Part shown: one piece after another, positions 9,180-20,177 of the stretch
Numbering within the stretch: position 1 is the first letter of the stretch
Layout of the letters: each line of letters begins with the position of its first letter
NCBI RefSeq assembly: GCF_030272615.1
Contig: NC_081414.1
Coordinates: forward strand, 336,703,002-336,767,001
DNA from: Cryptomeria japonica
Taxonomy: Eukaryota > Streptophyta > Pinopsida > Cupressales > Cupressaceae
Direction: 5' to 3'
DNA: 64,000 nucleotides
Notes under the pieces: model-generated
What the model saw: the letters and a program-made list of their open reading frames with translations, nothing else
Told to the model about the DNA's origin: nothing
Database searches by the model: none
Translations under genes and position numbers: made by a program

Positions 9180-12100
9180 ATACAACTATCTCGTAAGCTT
9201 TATGGGCATTAAGTTTTTATATTAATTGATACATGTGCTACAAAAAGTTTTCTTGATCCTAGAATAGTGTCAATATTACCTATTAGACTTTGGTATATGT
9301 TTGAGTCATGGATTGTTTAGTAAGGGAATTGGGCTAAGAGGAGAGTAGATCAATGTCTAGCATGTAGCAAGTTGGAGCTTTAAAATTTCCAAACTCAAGT
9401 AAACTTATATGTGGCCCCTCTAGGATCATATGATGTAATCCTATGGATTAATTGGCTAACTGATCATAAAGTTGTAGTAAATTACTAGGATAAAATCATG
9501 AGTTGCCTTGATGATATTGGGAATCCAGTAAAGGTATAAGGAATTCAAAGGGGAATCGAACTAAGACAAATATTTGTCATATAGTTAAAGAAGGCACAAA
9601 GAAAAAGGTGCATGATCTATACCATTCTTTTTAGGGATCTTGAGAATGAGAAATCTGTATTGGATGATTATCCTCTTCAAGAGTACAAGGGTGTTGATCT
9701 AGAAGAACTACCTGAGTTGCCACCCAAGAGAGAATTTGACTTCTCAATTGATTTACTACCTAGGACTGAGCCTCAATCTAAGGCTCCATTTAGGATGACA
9801 ACCACTAAGTTGTATGATTTGAAGATTCAACTATAGGAGCTCTTAGATAAAGGATTCATCAAACCAAGTGTTTCACCTTGGGGAGCACTAGTTATTTTTT
9901 GTAAAAAAGAAGGATGACACATTGTGTCTATTTATTGAATACATGATGCTAAATAAGGCAACCATAAAAAACAAGTATCCTCTTCCTAGAACCAACGAGT
10001 TATTTGATCAAATGAAGGGAGCAACTATATTTTCAAAAATTGACTTAATATCTGGGTATCATCAACTCGGGATCAAAGAGGACGATGTGTCAAAGACTAC
10101 TTTTTGAACTCATTCTAGTCTTTATGAGTTCATTGTGTTACCTTTTGGTTTGACCAATGCACCCGCAACATTTATGAATCTGATGAATAGCGTGTTTTGG
10201 GATTGCCTAGATGAATTTGTACTTATCTTCATTGATGATATCTTGATATATTCCAAATCATTAAAGGATCATAAGAAACATTTAAGGATAGTTTTTTAGC
10301 ATCTTAGAGAGCATAAGTTATATGGGAAGCTATCTAAATGCACTTTCTATCAAAGGAAAGTGCATTACCCAGGACATATCATTTTGAAAGGAGTTATTGT
10401 TGATCTTGATAAGATTAAGGTGATTGTGGAATGGCCAACACCACAAAGTGTTACAAAGGTTGGTAGCTTCATGGGATTAGTTGGTTATTATAGGAACTTT
10501 GTTGAGCGATTCTCCAAAAATTGCAGCTTTGATCACTTCAATCCAGAGAAAGAGGAAGAAGTTTGAGTGGATCGAAAAATGTGAACAGGGTTTTCAATGG
10601 CTAAAAAAAAAAGCTGACATGTGCTCCTATTCTTACCATTCCTGATCCAAATGGTCCTTTCATAGTTATCATAGATGCGTCAGGAGGAGTATTGGTGCGG
10701 AATGAATGAGTGGTAGCATATGAGTCAAGGAAACTCAAATAGTATAATCTCAATTATTCTCCTCACAATTTGGAGTTGGATGGCATCGTACATGCACTAC
10801 ATATGTGGAGGAATTACCTCCTAGGAAAGCCTTTTTAGTTGATAGATCTATTAGGATTGAAATATATTTTTACATATCCAAATTTGAATGCCCAACAAAG
10901 AAGGTGGCTTGATTTTCTCAATGAGGATGACTTTGGAATAGAATACATTAAGGGAAAAGAGAACTATGTAGTTGATTCCCTAAGTAGAGGGAGACACTTG
11001 GAATTTATAAAAATAACTAGAACAACTCTGAGGCAACAAGTATTACAAAATCATCAAAGTGATGATCACTATACGTTGGTCAAGATATCTTTATAAGAGG
11101 ATCCATCATATTTCTTCTTTGATGGGTATACTTTTGAGCATGATGGGATCCTAAGGTACCAAGGTAGAATATACATCCTGAAATAGGAAGGGTTAAGGAA
11201 ATTGATCATGGAGGAAATGCATAACACATCTTATTCAGGGTGCCCAGGTATGAATAATATGGTAGAGGATATGAGGCCATTGTATTTTTGGCCAAGGCTT
11301 AATAAATATGTAAGTACATGACATAATTCTTTGAATGCTAGCGAATCAAAATTGATCCTATTCATCCAGCAGGGTTATTATATCCATACCATGTGCCATA
11401 TTATGAATGAAAAGTTATCAGTATGGAATTCATTCAGGGATTACCTATGTCAAAAAATAGAAATGATGTTATCATGGTAGTTGTGGATAATCTAGCTAAG
11501 GTAGCATATTTTATACTGGGAAATCTTAAAGATGGTTCCTTAGTCCTAGCAAGGAAATTTGTTCAAGATATCTTTAGACTTCATGGAGTGCTAGAGATGA
11601 TTATTTAATATAGAGATACAAGGATGAAATATAGGTTATAGACAACTTTAAATGCAACTTTAGGAATGAGGTTAAGCTTTAGCACAACCTACCTCCTACA
11701 CACAGATGGAAATATTGAGTGGGTGAATCAAGTCAGATCTACTCAGAGTGTACTATATGGACTCAACAGTACAAGTGGGAGGATTATCTTCCCTTAGTGG
11801 AGTTTGCGTATCATAATTCCTTTCATTCATCTTAATGAATGGAAATATTTGAGGCACTCTATGGAAGAAAATTTCAAACATTTGTTAGTTGGGATAAGGT
11901 GGAAGACAAAGTTGTTTTTGGACCTGATATGCTCAAGGAGATGAAAGAGTAGATGAAACTGATTAAGGCTAGATTGAAGGAAGTTGTAGATAGAAAGCAA
12001 AGTTATGAAAATAAGAAAAGATCATTTAGATAGTTTTCAGTAGGAGACAAGGTCTTCTTAAGGGTTAAACCTCACAAGAGGTCAATCTCCTTTGGAAAGT

Positions 12101-12470
12101 CTTCAAAGCTTGCACCTAGATATGTGGGGTCATTTGATGTATTAGAAGTAGTCAATTTAGTTGTATATAGACTCGCTCTATTGCCTTCTCTTGCTCGTAT
12201 CCATAATGTTTTTCATGTTTCCTTTCTTAAACCATATCATCCAAATGCATCTCACAATCTTGATTGGAATTCTCTATAGGTACATGATCCAAGAGTGGTG
12301 CTAGTGGAGCCCACTTGAGTTATTGACAAGTGCACGATCAGATTGCACAACAGGGACACATTGTAGTATAAGGTCCAATGGGACCAATATTCATTGTATA
12401 GTGCCACCTGAGAGAATGTTGAGGAAATTGAGAATTCCTTCCCACATCTGATTTCATAGACTCTTTTACT
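9180..12470 (+). pseudogene. Chromovirus Pol: protease, RT, RNase H, integrase
   Basis: Domains appear in the standard Ty3/gypsy order. Protease: LIDTCATKSFLD at about 9222-9257, where the catalytic DTG has become [18 protein letters not shown] and [13 protein letters not shown] near 9980-10070, [14 protein letters not shown] near 10140, and the catalytic FIDD at 10228-10239; then GLVGYYRNFVERFS near 10480. RNase H: LNEDDFGIEYIKGKENYVVDSLSR near 10915-10990 is its end. Integrase: an HHCC-region remnant near 11200-11300, then MEFIQGLP and VVVDNLAKVAYFI near 11423-11515. At least ten stops and several frame changes make it non-functional. Confidence 0.82.
12280..12440 (+). pseudogene. Chromodomain at the integrase C-terminus
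   Basis: After the integrase C-terminal RIHNVFHVSFLKPYHP motif (near 12200-12245), one frame reads a segment with RVVLVEPT, IRLHNRDTL, YKVQWDQY and ENVEEIENSFPHL, interrupted by stops. The spacing and the VQW...(W)E core match the chromodomain of plant chromoviruses, which directs integration towards heterochromatin marks. It is too short and broken to assign a clade. Confidence 0.65.
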
Positions 12471-12534
12471 TTCAAATGTCTATGTGTTTGTTAAATAAAA
12501 CATCGGGACCATGTCTCTTCCTAGTGGGGAAGGA

Positions 12535-13126
12535 TGTCACAACCCAATTTTTATAAACTTAATTATTATTAAATACTTTAGACCTAGAAAAATATTTAGA
12601 ATAAAACTTTAATGTGTGATATTTGACTTATCCTGAAATCTTATTTTTTTGCAAAAAGAGTAAATGAAATTACCATGTCTTAATTTAAATTGCAATATGA
12701 ACATATTGGATGTTATGATTAAATTTGAAATGCAAATGAAGGTGATAAATAATATGTATCAAAATGGATTCTGAAAATAACGTATGATATTTTTATATAT
12801 ATGTTGTTGTATTTTTATTATTTCGTGGACTGACTTATTGATGTTTTCTTGAGTAATGAGTTGTTGTAGGGCATCAGAGATGAACATGTGGCTGAGGTAG
12901 AGGTTTCTGAGCTTAATGACAGTGTCCAATGTGATGGGAACCTACACACACATACTTAGTTGATCGTAATGCATGGTTTCATTTAACTAGCTAAATGATG
13001 AAATGTTTAATTATCAATGTGAATTATTGTGTTAGATAGAAATATAAATGATTTTCTTTCTAGTTATAAAAAAATAAATAATAAGATTCGTTTAAAAACA
13101 AAATTTGGTAAAACTAGTGAAGTTAA
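12535..13126 (+). repeat. 3' LTR of the chromovirus, truncated
   Basis: Starts TGTCACAACCC just after a purine-rich tract (AGTGGGGAAGGA, about 12522-12534), as expected for the 3' LTR of a plant chromovirus. It is cut at about 13127 by the copia LTR that follows. The rest is AT-rich and shows no motif that I recognise. Confidence 0.6.
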
Positions 13127-14877
13127 TGTTTTAGATAAGTTAATGATTTGTTGTCATTGATGTCAAATAGTGTGATTCAGATAGTTCAGACATCAACAGA
13201 GTTAAGATACAATGTTGGAGTATTTGTAGTTATTCTTTTGGACTGGAGGTTACTATGATCGGTTTCTTGGTTTGGATGTGAACAGGTTGTGTTGGCAATA
13301 TATCTGATTGATATTAGTTTGTTTTTTATGGTGAGGATAGTTGGAAGCTTTATATTTGTGGTCTGGGTGTTGTTTGTTTTGGTCTGGACTCTTTCATTTG
13401 TGAAATAACATGATTGGTTCATGTGTTAAGTTATGTTATCGAAGTTAGATGTTATATATATATTTCGTGGTCGGATGATTGTGTGTGAAGTATTTTTTTG
13501 GTCTGGTGTTGTTTGTTTAGGTCTGGATTATGTTCTACGTGCTTTATATTTTGGTCTAGTGGTATATCTTGAGTCAAAAATATGCATACACATTACAATC
13601 CTTCTTTTGGGCCAACTTGGTGAGGATTTTTTTGTTTCGAATTTGTATATATATGTGATGATTTGTTGAAAAGAAATAGAGAGATGTGTGAAATATGTAT
13701 GTGTGGAATTCGACAGTGAGTATATGCAACTTGATGTAAGGATGTTGATGTGTTTGTAATTGATATATCAGAAGGGTTTGCAATGTAGAACCTGTGTCGT
13801 TTGATAGTAGAGAAGAGATAAGGAGACTTGGAGGTTTGGATATTTGAGTAAGGCTAGATACTATGCTATATCAAAGATGATGATCAATATACTAAGATGC
13901 TCTTGTACATGCAGTTCATTTTTTATAAGTTGTAATTATGTTCTTGCCTTATAACAGTTAGCTTTAGGTTTGCAAGTGTCATTTTGTATCTTGCCCCAAG
14001 AACAATTAGCCTTGGTCTGCAAGTGTGGAGAAATGAGCTCCCTCTTTTCTAAAGCATTTCTATATAGTGGATGTTAGCATTATGTTATATGTTGTCATTT
14101 ATTTCAAATCATGTGGTCTGGATTAGGTCTAGATGTGGTATGTTGAAAAGTAGTGTATGTATGAGATGTTGTTGGATGTTGTATAGCATGTGGATAATGA
14201 TTTAGGTATAGCTTTGGCAATGCATGTAGCGTGTTGATGTGTTCAATGAGGAACATTGTGATGTAGTCGACTTCTCATTCCTTCCAACCACTAGAATGTT
14301 TAGTGTAGACCTATTTTAGATCCCTGTCTTAGCCAACTTAAAGGAATATGTTTTTTTGAAGACAATATATATAGGAGTATAATCTAGATGAGTTGTGTGT
14401 GGTTTTTTGTGTTGAAGATATGTGAAGATTGAAAGAATCTAGTTGATGTGCAAAGTTGTGTTGCGGATTGTTAATAGAATCAGTTCCGGGAGTGCAAACT
14501 ATGTTTCAGTGGTGGATTCTCATTTATCTTTCTCTTCGGCAATGAGCCTCTTTCTAGGAAGTGAGCCTTTCTGGGCAGTGAGCCCTCACATAGTGAGCAT
14601 CTTGGTAGTGAACCATCCTTTGTAAAAATCACCTTAACCAGTGTCATCTTAACTAGTTTTTCTATATTGAGAATTAGCATTCTCTATGGTTTTTCCCTTC
14701 TTGGGTTTTCCACGTAAATTCAGGCGTTCCTTGTATCTGATCTATTATGTGCATATGCTTTTATGCTTTATCTATTTTGATTAATTATGCTAGTTGTTTT
14801 GAATTTGTGAATAAAGTTTAAAGAAAAAATTTATTGCCAACTGATTCACCCCCCCCACTCAGTTTCTTGAATATTCA
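13127..14877 (+). repeat. 5' LTR of copia C1
   Basis: Starts TGTTTTAGATAAG and ends ...GAATATTCA just before the PBS, about 1,750 bp. Near its 3' end it has the motifs common to the copia LTRs of this window: GGTTTTTCCC...GGGTTTTCCACGT around 14689-14716, and GATTCACCCCCCCCACTCAG around 14843-14862. The left edge is inferred from LTR-like TGTT and the shared GTCATTGATG region, so it is approximate. Confidence 0.65.
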
Positions 14878-14881
14878 ATAA

Positions 14882-14895
14882 TTTGTATCAGAGCT
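14882..14895 (+). other. Primer-binding site of copia C1
   Basis: TTTGTATCAGAGCT resembles the tRNA-iMet primer word TTGGTATCAGAGCC. It lies a few bases after the LTR end and about 50 bp before the gag start. Confidence 0.75.
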
Positions 14896-14944
14896 TTGGT
14901 TCCTTGATTAAGAGCTTAACCGCTTGAGGCAGATCATGATCCTA

Positions 14945-15926
14945 TGGCACACAAATTATCCATTCCTATTTTAAATGATCTAATTATAGTTTCTGGAAAG
15001 TAAAGATGAGATTTTACCTAGTTTATTTGGGTTATAACACTTGGAAGGTAGTGGAGACTAAGTATCTTCAACCAGCGAATGGTCTTACTACTCTAGAAGA
15101 GATTCTATCCTATGAAGAAAATGAAAAGGCAAGGTATGCTATCTTTAGTGCATTATCAAAAACTGAATTGACAAAAGTTATTTCTTTGAATACTGCTTAT
15201 GAGGTTTGGAAGAAGCTAAAATATATCTATGAAGGAAATGAGAGAGTTAAGTTGACAAAGAGGCTAACAACTAAGTGAAGGTATGAAAACCTAAAGATAG
15301 AAGAAGGAGAAAATATAGTAGGCTATTTTGAGAAGGTTGACAACGCAGTGAATAAAATCAGAGAACTCAGAGGCACCTTGAATGATGAAGATGTAATTGA
15401 CAAAATCTTGATGACCTTACTGATGAGTTATAGTGATAAGATCATGGCTATTTAAGAAACCTATGATCCAAAGAAGTTTACTATAGAGAAGCTATTTGGT
15501 ACCCTGACTGAATTTGAAGTGAGAAAGTTTGGAAAGGACAAAGACAAATCAAAGACAACATTCAAAGCATCTCAAGATGGTTTGGATAATGATGAGATCC
15601 CATATGAGATGGAAGAAAAATTTGTGAGGAAATAGAAGAAAGGAACTAACAAGTACAAAGTTATGTTACCCTTTAAATGTTTCAGATGTGGAAAGATTGG
15701 TCATATAGCTACTAGATGTCTAGAAAAGGGAACAAGACAAAAGTTTAGGGAAAACAAGGGAAAGTTCAATAAGAAATCCTATTATGTTAAGGATGATGTT
15801 GGCAAATTAGATGTTGAATCAGACTATAAAGAAGGTGATTGTTTATTTCTAGTAAAAAAGGATGTTCCTAGGTTTGACATTTCTAAGACTATTGCTAATG
15901 CATTTCATGCTAGAAGAGATAAGAAT
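14945..15926 (+). pseudogene. Copia Gag (C1)
   Basis: Starts at ATGGCACAC (14945). After an early frame change it reads WKVKMRFYLVYLGYNTWKVV, then a UBN2-type Gag domain, to CFRCGKIGHIATRC (a single CX2CX4HX4C knuckle near 15678-15720). The main frame holds TGA at 15276-15278, TAA near 15453 and TAG near 15633, but no frameshift between 15006 and 15926. It encodes the particle protein of a standard copia element, unlike the multi-knuckle Gag seen elsewhere in this window. A TAA at about 15927 separates it from protease. Confidence 0.8.
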
Positions 15927-16060
15927 TAATGGTTGATTGATAATGGATGCTCAAATCATATGACTGGTGATCAAAGTAAGTTCATAAAGCTTGGAAAATA
16001 TGATGGAGGTTCTATTAGGTTCGGAGATGATCAAACAACACAAATTGTTGGGATTGGATT
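15927..16060 (+). pseudogene. Copia protease fragment (C1)
   Basis: The frame after the gag stop reads WLIDNGCSNHMTGD, the active-site block of copia aspartic proteases, with DNG in place of the usual DSG/DTG. It continues to IRFGDDQTTQIVGIG, where the Tat-like element is inserted (16061). The continuation is at 31418. Confidence 0.8.
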
Positions 16061-17461
16061 TGTAGACACCTAAAAGTTGCACGGTTAATTAAGTGAATTT
16101 TATTCATTTAATTATTCTTAATTCTTCCAATTAATTAAATTAAGATTTAATTAATATCCCTATTCTTCTAATCACCTATTAACTACATTAAGATTTAATT
16201 AATATACCCCTCTTCTATCTAAGTCATTTAATTAAAATCCTCCTAGCCCATTTAATTAAATCCCCCCAATTGCAAAATCCTACAAATGCAAGTTGCAACC
16301 ACAATTGAAATAAATTAATTTTATTTTAATTAAATTACCATCCATCCACTTGCAAAATCCTACATCTCCCACTTGCATCCTAACCCTCTTCCTAATTTCT
16401 TCTAGAATCCATCTAATCCTAATCAATTAGCCTAAACCCATCCATTGTCCCTTTTCCCTAAATTTGAGGAGGTCACTTCTCAAATTTGGAGTAAAGTCTT
16501 CAAAAGGCATTAAAGCCCTTATGCCTTCAACAAGCTAACTTATTGAATACCCCCAAATTTGTCCCCAAAGTCTTCAAACCATTAATGGTTAACTAACCCT
16601 TACTGGCATGGTTAGAGACTTTTTGCCTAACTTAACCCTCATATAACCTAGGGGTCTCATCAAGCATTCATTGCTTTGACCATGGTTATCCCTTTAACCT
16701 TTGCACAAGAGTTTACCCCTTGGATAAAAGCTTTATCCATTGGATAACCCTAACCTAACCTTAACCTTTACCTTCTAAGGTAACCATGAGGTCTTCTCAA
16801 GCATTTAATGCTTCTTACCTTTCCTCTTAAGTAGTCTTATGTTGACAATTGTCACCATTTCATTGGTGGAAATTGTAAACATGGATTGATAACTTTCAAT
16901 CCTGACCCTTGATTAACTCCTTCAATCCTGACCTTCCATTGCCCTATTTTCACTATAAATAGAGCTCTCATTCCTCCATTTCAAGGGATCCAAGCTTTTA
17001 GTATCTCATTTATGCTCAATTTTATCAATACATCTAGCCTCTCTTTATAATAGGAATAAATCTAATAAGCATTTTAGAATATTTTTGTTATCATTAGCTT
17101 AAATCATTAACTAGTATATCATGTTAGGATAGTATTGCTACTAACCTTGTCATCTTATAATCTAGTTTAAACTCATTTGTAGAATCATGCATAAATAGGA
17201 TGCATTTCATATTAATATCAATCTAAAGCATCCCTTGTTCTTGCATTCATCATCCCTAAGTCACTTTTCTCAGTGATGTGAGAGAAAAGGCATTGACTTG
17301 AGGGACCTTGTGAGATAGAGAACCATGGAACCTACCTTGGGAAGTTGAGTCATTCCTCATGACTCAATAACTTGCACCAAGAAGTCCTGTGGGTGTGTGG
17401 ACAAGCTCTTTGAACATCATTTTTCACATTTTGAGTTTCATAGCCCTGCTTTTCCCACACA
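16061..17461 (+). repeat. 5' LTR of the Tat-like element
   Basis: 1,401 bp, from TGTAGACACC to ...TTTCCCACACA. It aligns along its whole length with 29994-31417. The clearest length difference is about 20 bp missing here near 16560, flanked by AAATTTG in the other copy. Confidence 0.9.
16954..16962 (+). promoter_or_regulatory. TATA box in the 5' LTR
   Basis: TATAAATAG, preceded by CCCTATTTTCAC and followed by AGCTCTCATTCC, lies about 500 bp before the LTR end. It is identical in the other LTR at 30910-30918. It is the likely core promoter of the element. Confidence 0.65.
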
Positions 17462-17550
17462 CATTTCTAGTACCCACCGTGGGGCTCAACCCCATTAATC
17501 AAATAAGTTTTTAAATTTAATCACTTTTGCAGGTACGTGAGAAAAAGGAA

Positions 17551-17787
17551 TCAGCGCGTAGGGAATATATCCCTTAGCACATCTAGTTAACATTCTAGCG
17601 CATCCGGCTCACTGTTTAGCATGTGGGACTCATTTCCTAGCGTGTGCAGACCATCACTTAGTGCATATAATTTTTAACATTTTTCTTGTAGGTCTCAGTG
17701 CGAGAACTTAACGGAGCAGTGCATTTGGAAAACATATCAGCGAATCGGGTCTGTCCAATGGCGCATCCCGGTTATCCTGTAGCGCAT
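17551..17787 (+). repeat. 21-nt phased TTAGCGCAT-like array, first block
   Basis: Related 9-mers (TCAGCGCGT, TTAGCACAT, CTAGCGCAT, TTAGCATGT, CTAGCGTGT, TTAGTGCAT, TCAGCGAAT, GTAGCGCAT and others) start at 17551, 17574, 17595, 17616, 17637, 17658, 17695, 17716, 17737, 17758 and 17779. All steps are 21 nt except the first (23) and one gap (37). The 12 nt between motifs are not conserved. Confidence 0.85.
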
Positions 17788-18992
17788 CACAGATAGAAAG
17801 AAAAAATTAATTTATAACCGAGGTTAAATCTAGACTTGTAGAAGTCCACAAAAGCCAAGGTTTTTTCTAACTGTTTTGATTGGTATTTTGCAGGATTTTT
17901 TGAAAATTTATTGCAGGTGGAGCTTAGTTTTAGTCTAAGAATTACAATAGTTTAAATTTTTACTAAGTTAAAGTTGGTTAAAAATTTAGAGTCTTTTAAT
18001 TCTTGTTGGATAAAATTGAACTCACCTTATTTTGGGCAAATAAAAAGAACCAAAAAAAAAAAAAATTCTTGCTTTTTGTAGGAGAAATTTTTTCACTTTG
18101 GGCTATAAAAAGAACAAGACAAATCTTTTTATTGTGGCAAAAAAAGGGGTTTAAAAATAACTTCACCATCATTTGGTGCATAAAACGATCCACTTCAATT
18201 TTTGCAAAGTAAAAGAATCACACATGTCCAAATTCATTCACAATTAAAGAGGGAAGATCTTTTCCTTTTGATCGATTTCTTTTGTTGACCAAAAATCGAA
18301 GTTTCTTTGTTGACCAGGCTATTTTTCTAGATAAAAAAATCATTGCTTTGAAGGGATAAAATAAATACCATGTTTTTGTGGAGCAACATCTCCATATAGA
18401 TTTTAAGCAAATCATTGCAATGAAAAGTTAAAAAAAACACTTGTTTGCTTTGCTACGAAAGTGGAAGGAATATGCTCTCCCCTTAACTGGGTGATCAAAA
18501 AAACAGACCACTCTTACGCTTTTAGTGTTTATTGTATTAAATTATTTAGCAGGCCTGCCTTCTCGAGGGGTTGAAAAACTCTTAAAGTCATTCTTTGGCC
18601 GGTGTGAAGGGAACGACCTAAGTGGGAAACGACTTTGACGCCAAGTGTTCCAACCCACTATAATCAAAAGTGTAAAGTGACGAAAGTCCTTTTCAACAGT
18701 TGTGCGTAGCGATTAGCCTTCCCCCAGTATCCTTGAGATACGTAAAGCATTTGTTCTAAAGGTTGGGAAGCCTCCTAAGGGAGTTTATCATTGATGGCCG
18801 AACGGAAATCCTGATTACAAACTTTAGCATAGAAAATTTGAGCCAAGTCAGTATCCAGACATTTGTAATATAATAGTGCAAGGGTGGGGAAGAATCCACC
18901 CCCAAGAACGCTCACCATATATCTCCCAAGATAACTACTTAATTGTGAAGCAATTCACTTTGGGTTAATTTCTGGCAAAAGGCAAAAAAAGG

Positions 18993-19010
18993 GGCGCCCC
19001 CTAGGGGGTG
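18993..19010. repeat. Overlapping GC palindromes
   Basis: GGGGCGCCCC (18993-19002) and CCCCCTAGGGGG (18999-19010) are both perfect palindromes and overlap by four bases. They sit in the leader between the two 21-nt arrays and stand out in AT-rich surroundings. Confidence 0.8.
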
Positions 19011-19298
19011 ACAAGGCTGTTTGAGCTGACAGAGTATCGAGACTAGTGAGCTATGATATTACTTATGACCCTTGAATAAAGAGCTTGACTGAATTTTATG
19101 TTGTTGTATATAACCCTGTTGAAACATTGGGGATTTGAACACATCCTCGTAGAACATACACTTATTATTTAGACTAAGCAAAATGGTTGTGTCTTTTATG
19201 TCGTGCTTTCATTTATTACTTCAGAAAATCATCCATCATCATTGAAAATAAAGTTCTAAAATTGCAGAAAAACAACTAAGTCAAACTATCAGGGCAGT

Positions 19299-19664
19299 TT
19301 AGCATGTAAGAGAAACTTCTTAGCACGTGGAAACCATCCTTTAACGCACTCAACCTTCACCTTAGTGCATTAAGTCTGTACTTTAGCGCTTCATCAAAAA
19401 CCAAAACTAGCAGTTTAAAAGTAGCGCTTTTTGAAAACATTTTGGCGCGTTGAAGCAACAGCTTAGCGCGTGGGGATCAAGAGTTAGTGCTTAAAGACCA
19501 GCAGCTAGCGCATTGACAACCCATATTAGCGCATAATGTTTTAGACCAAGACAAATTCAAAGCAAACCAGTTAGCGCATCACAGAGGGTAGCTTAGCACA
19601 TGGAGTTTGTTTTCTAGCACATTAAGGAAATTCTGTAGTGCATTGCATTTCTGTCTTAGCACAT
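19299..19664 (+). repeat. 21-nt phased TTAGCGCAT-like array, second block
   Basis: The same 9-mer family starts at 19299, 19320, 19341, 19362, 19383, 19421, 19442, 19463, 19484, 19505, 19526, 19571, 19593, 19614, 19635 and 19656. Thirteen of the fifteen steps are 21 or 22 nt; two are 38 and 45. Read in the frame of the 9-mer each unit begins Leu-Ala-His/Arg or similar and is seven codons long, but TAA and TGA codons occur inside units, so it is not an intact coding repeat. Confidence 0.9.
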
Positions 19665-20177
19665 AGAAAAAACAAAGAAAACAGGGGGCAAAATAGAGGC
19701 TATTTTAAAAAAATTTGAAAACAATTTAGGAAGCTTTCTTTCCTCAGCCTGAACTTCATCAAATAGAAAATCAAAACAAAGTATCAAAAGCTATTCTCAA
19801 AGCCAGTTTCCCGTCAAACAAAGTTGTCAATATCTGAAAACTAGTCGCAAGATAAAACACATCTCTCCTATCAAAATCAGGAAACCTCATCACAAGTATC
19901 AATAGTTCCTTCAATCAAAAGGATTTCTATCCAAAAACACACTTTCTTTTAACACTCCAAGTTGTTAAATTGAGTTTCCATATCAGGAAAGCTCATATTC
20001 CATATCATTTGACATGCTTTTTCGTGAGGGGGCATCTAAACCTTCATTTTATAAAGTAAAACTTGAATTTCCAAAGCAAGCTAACTAAATCCAAAACAAA
20101 TCAAAGGAAACCATTGATTGCTTGTGCATGACTAATCCTCATATTCTGAGAAGAAGAGTATTTATCATAACACTAAG

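Larger units (their letters stand above)
2421..13126 (+). mobile_element. Ty3/gypsy chromovirus relic
   Basis: The order gag - protease - RT - RNase H - integrase - chromodomain, all on the plus strand, identifies a chromovirus-type Ty3/gypsy element. Its gag is split by a later insertion at 3676-8943. A PBS-like word lies at 2421-2433. A presumed 3' LTR starts TGTCACAACCC at 12535 and is cut off at about 13127 by the next element. The reading frames contain many stops and several frameshifts, so it is one of the oldest recognisable insertions in the window. I could not identify its 5' LTR, so the left boundary is approximate. Confidence 0.8.
17462..20177 (+). other. Long untranslated leader of the Tat-like element
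   Basis: About 2.7 kb between LTR and gag with no sustained reading frame. Directly after the LTR lies CCCACCGTGGGG (about 17473-17484), probably the primer-binding region, though I cannot name the tRNA. Two arrays of a 21-nt phased 9-mer (17551-17787 and 19299-19664) and a GC-rich double palindrome (18993-19010) lie in it. The section 18540-19060 is less AT-rich than its surroundings and may hold packaging signals. Confidence 0.6.

Noticed and set aside
19299-19664. CRISPR array interpretation of the 21-nt phased motif
   Set aside because: The conserved part is only 9 nt and degenerate, the spacers are 12 nt, and the surroundings are a plant retrotransposon.
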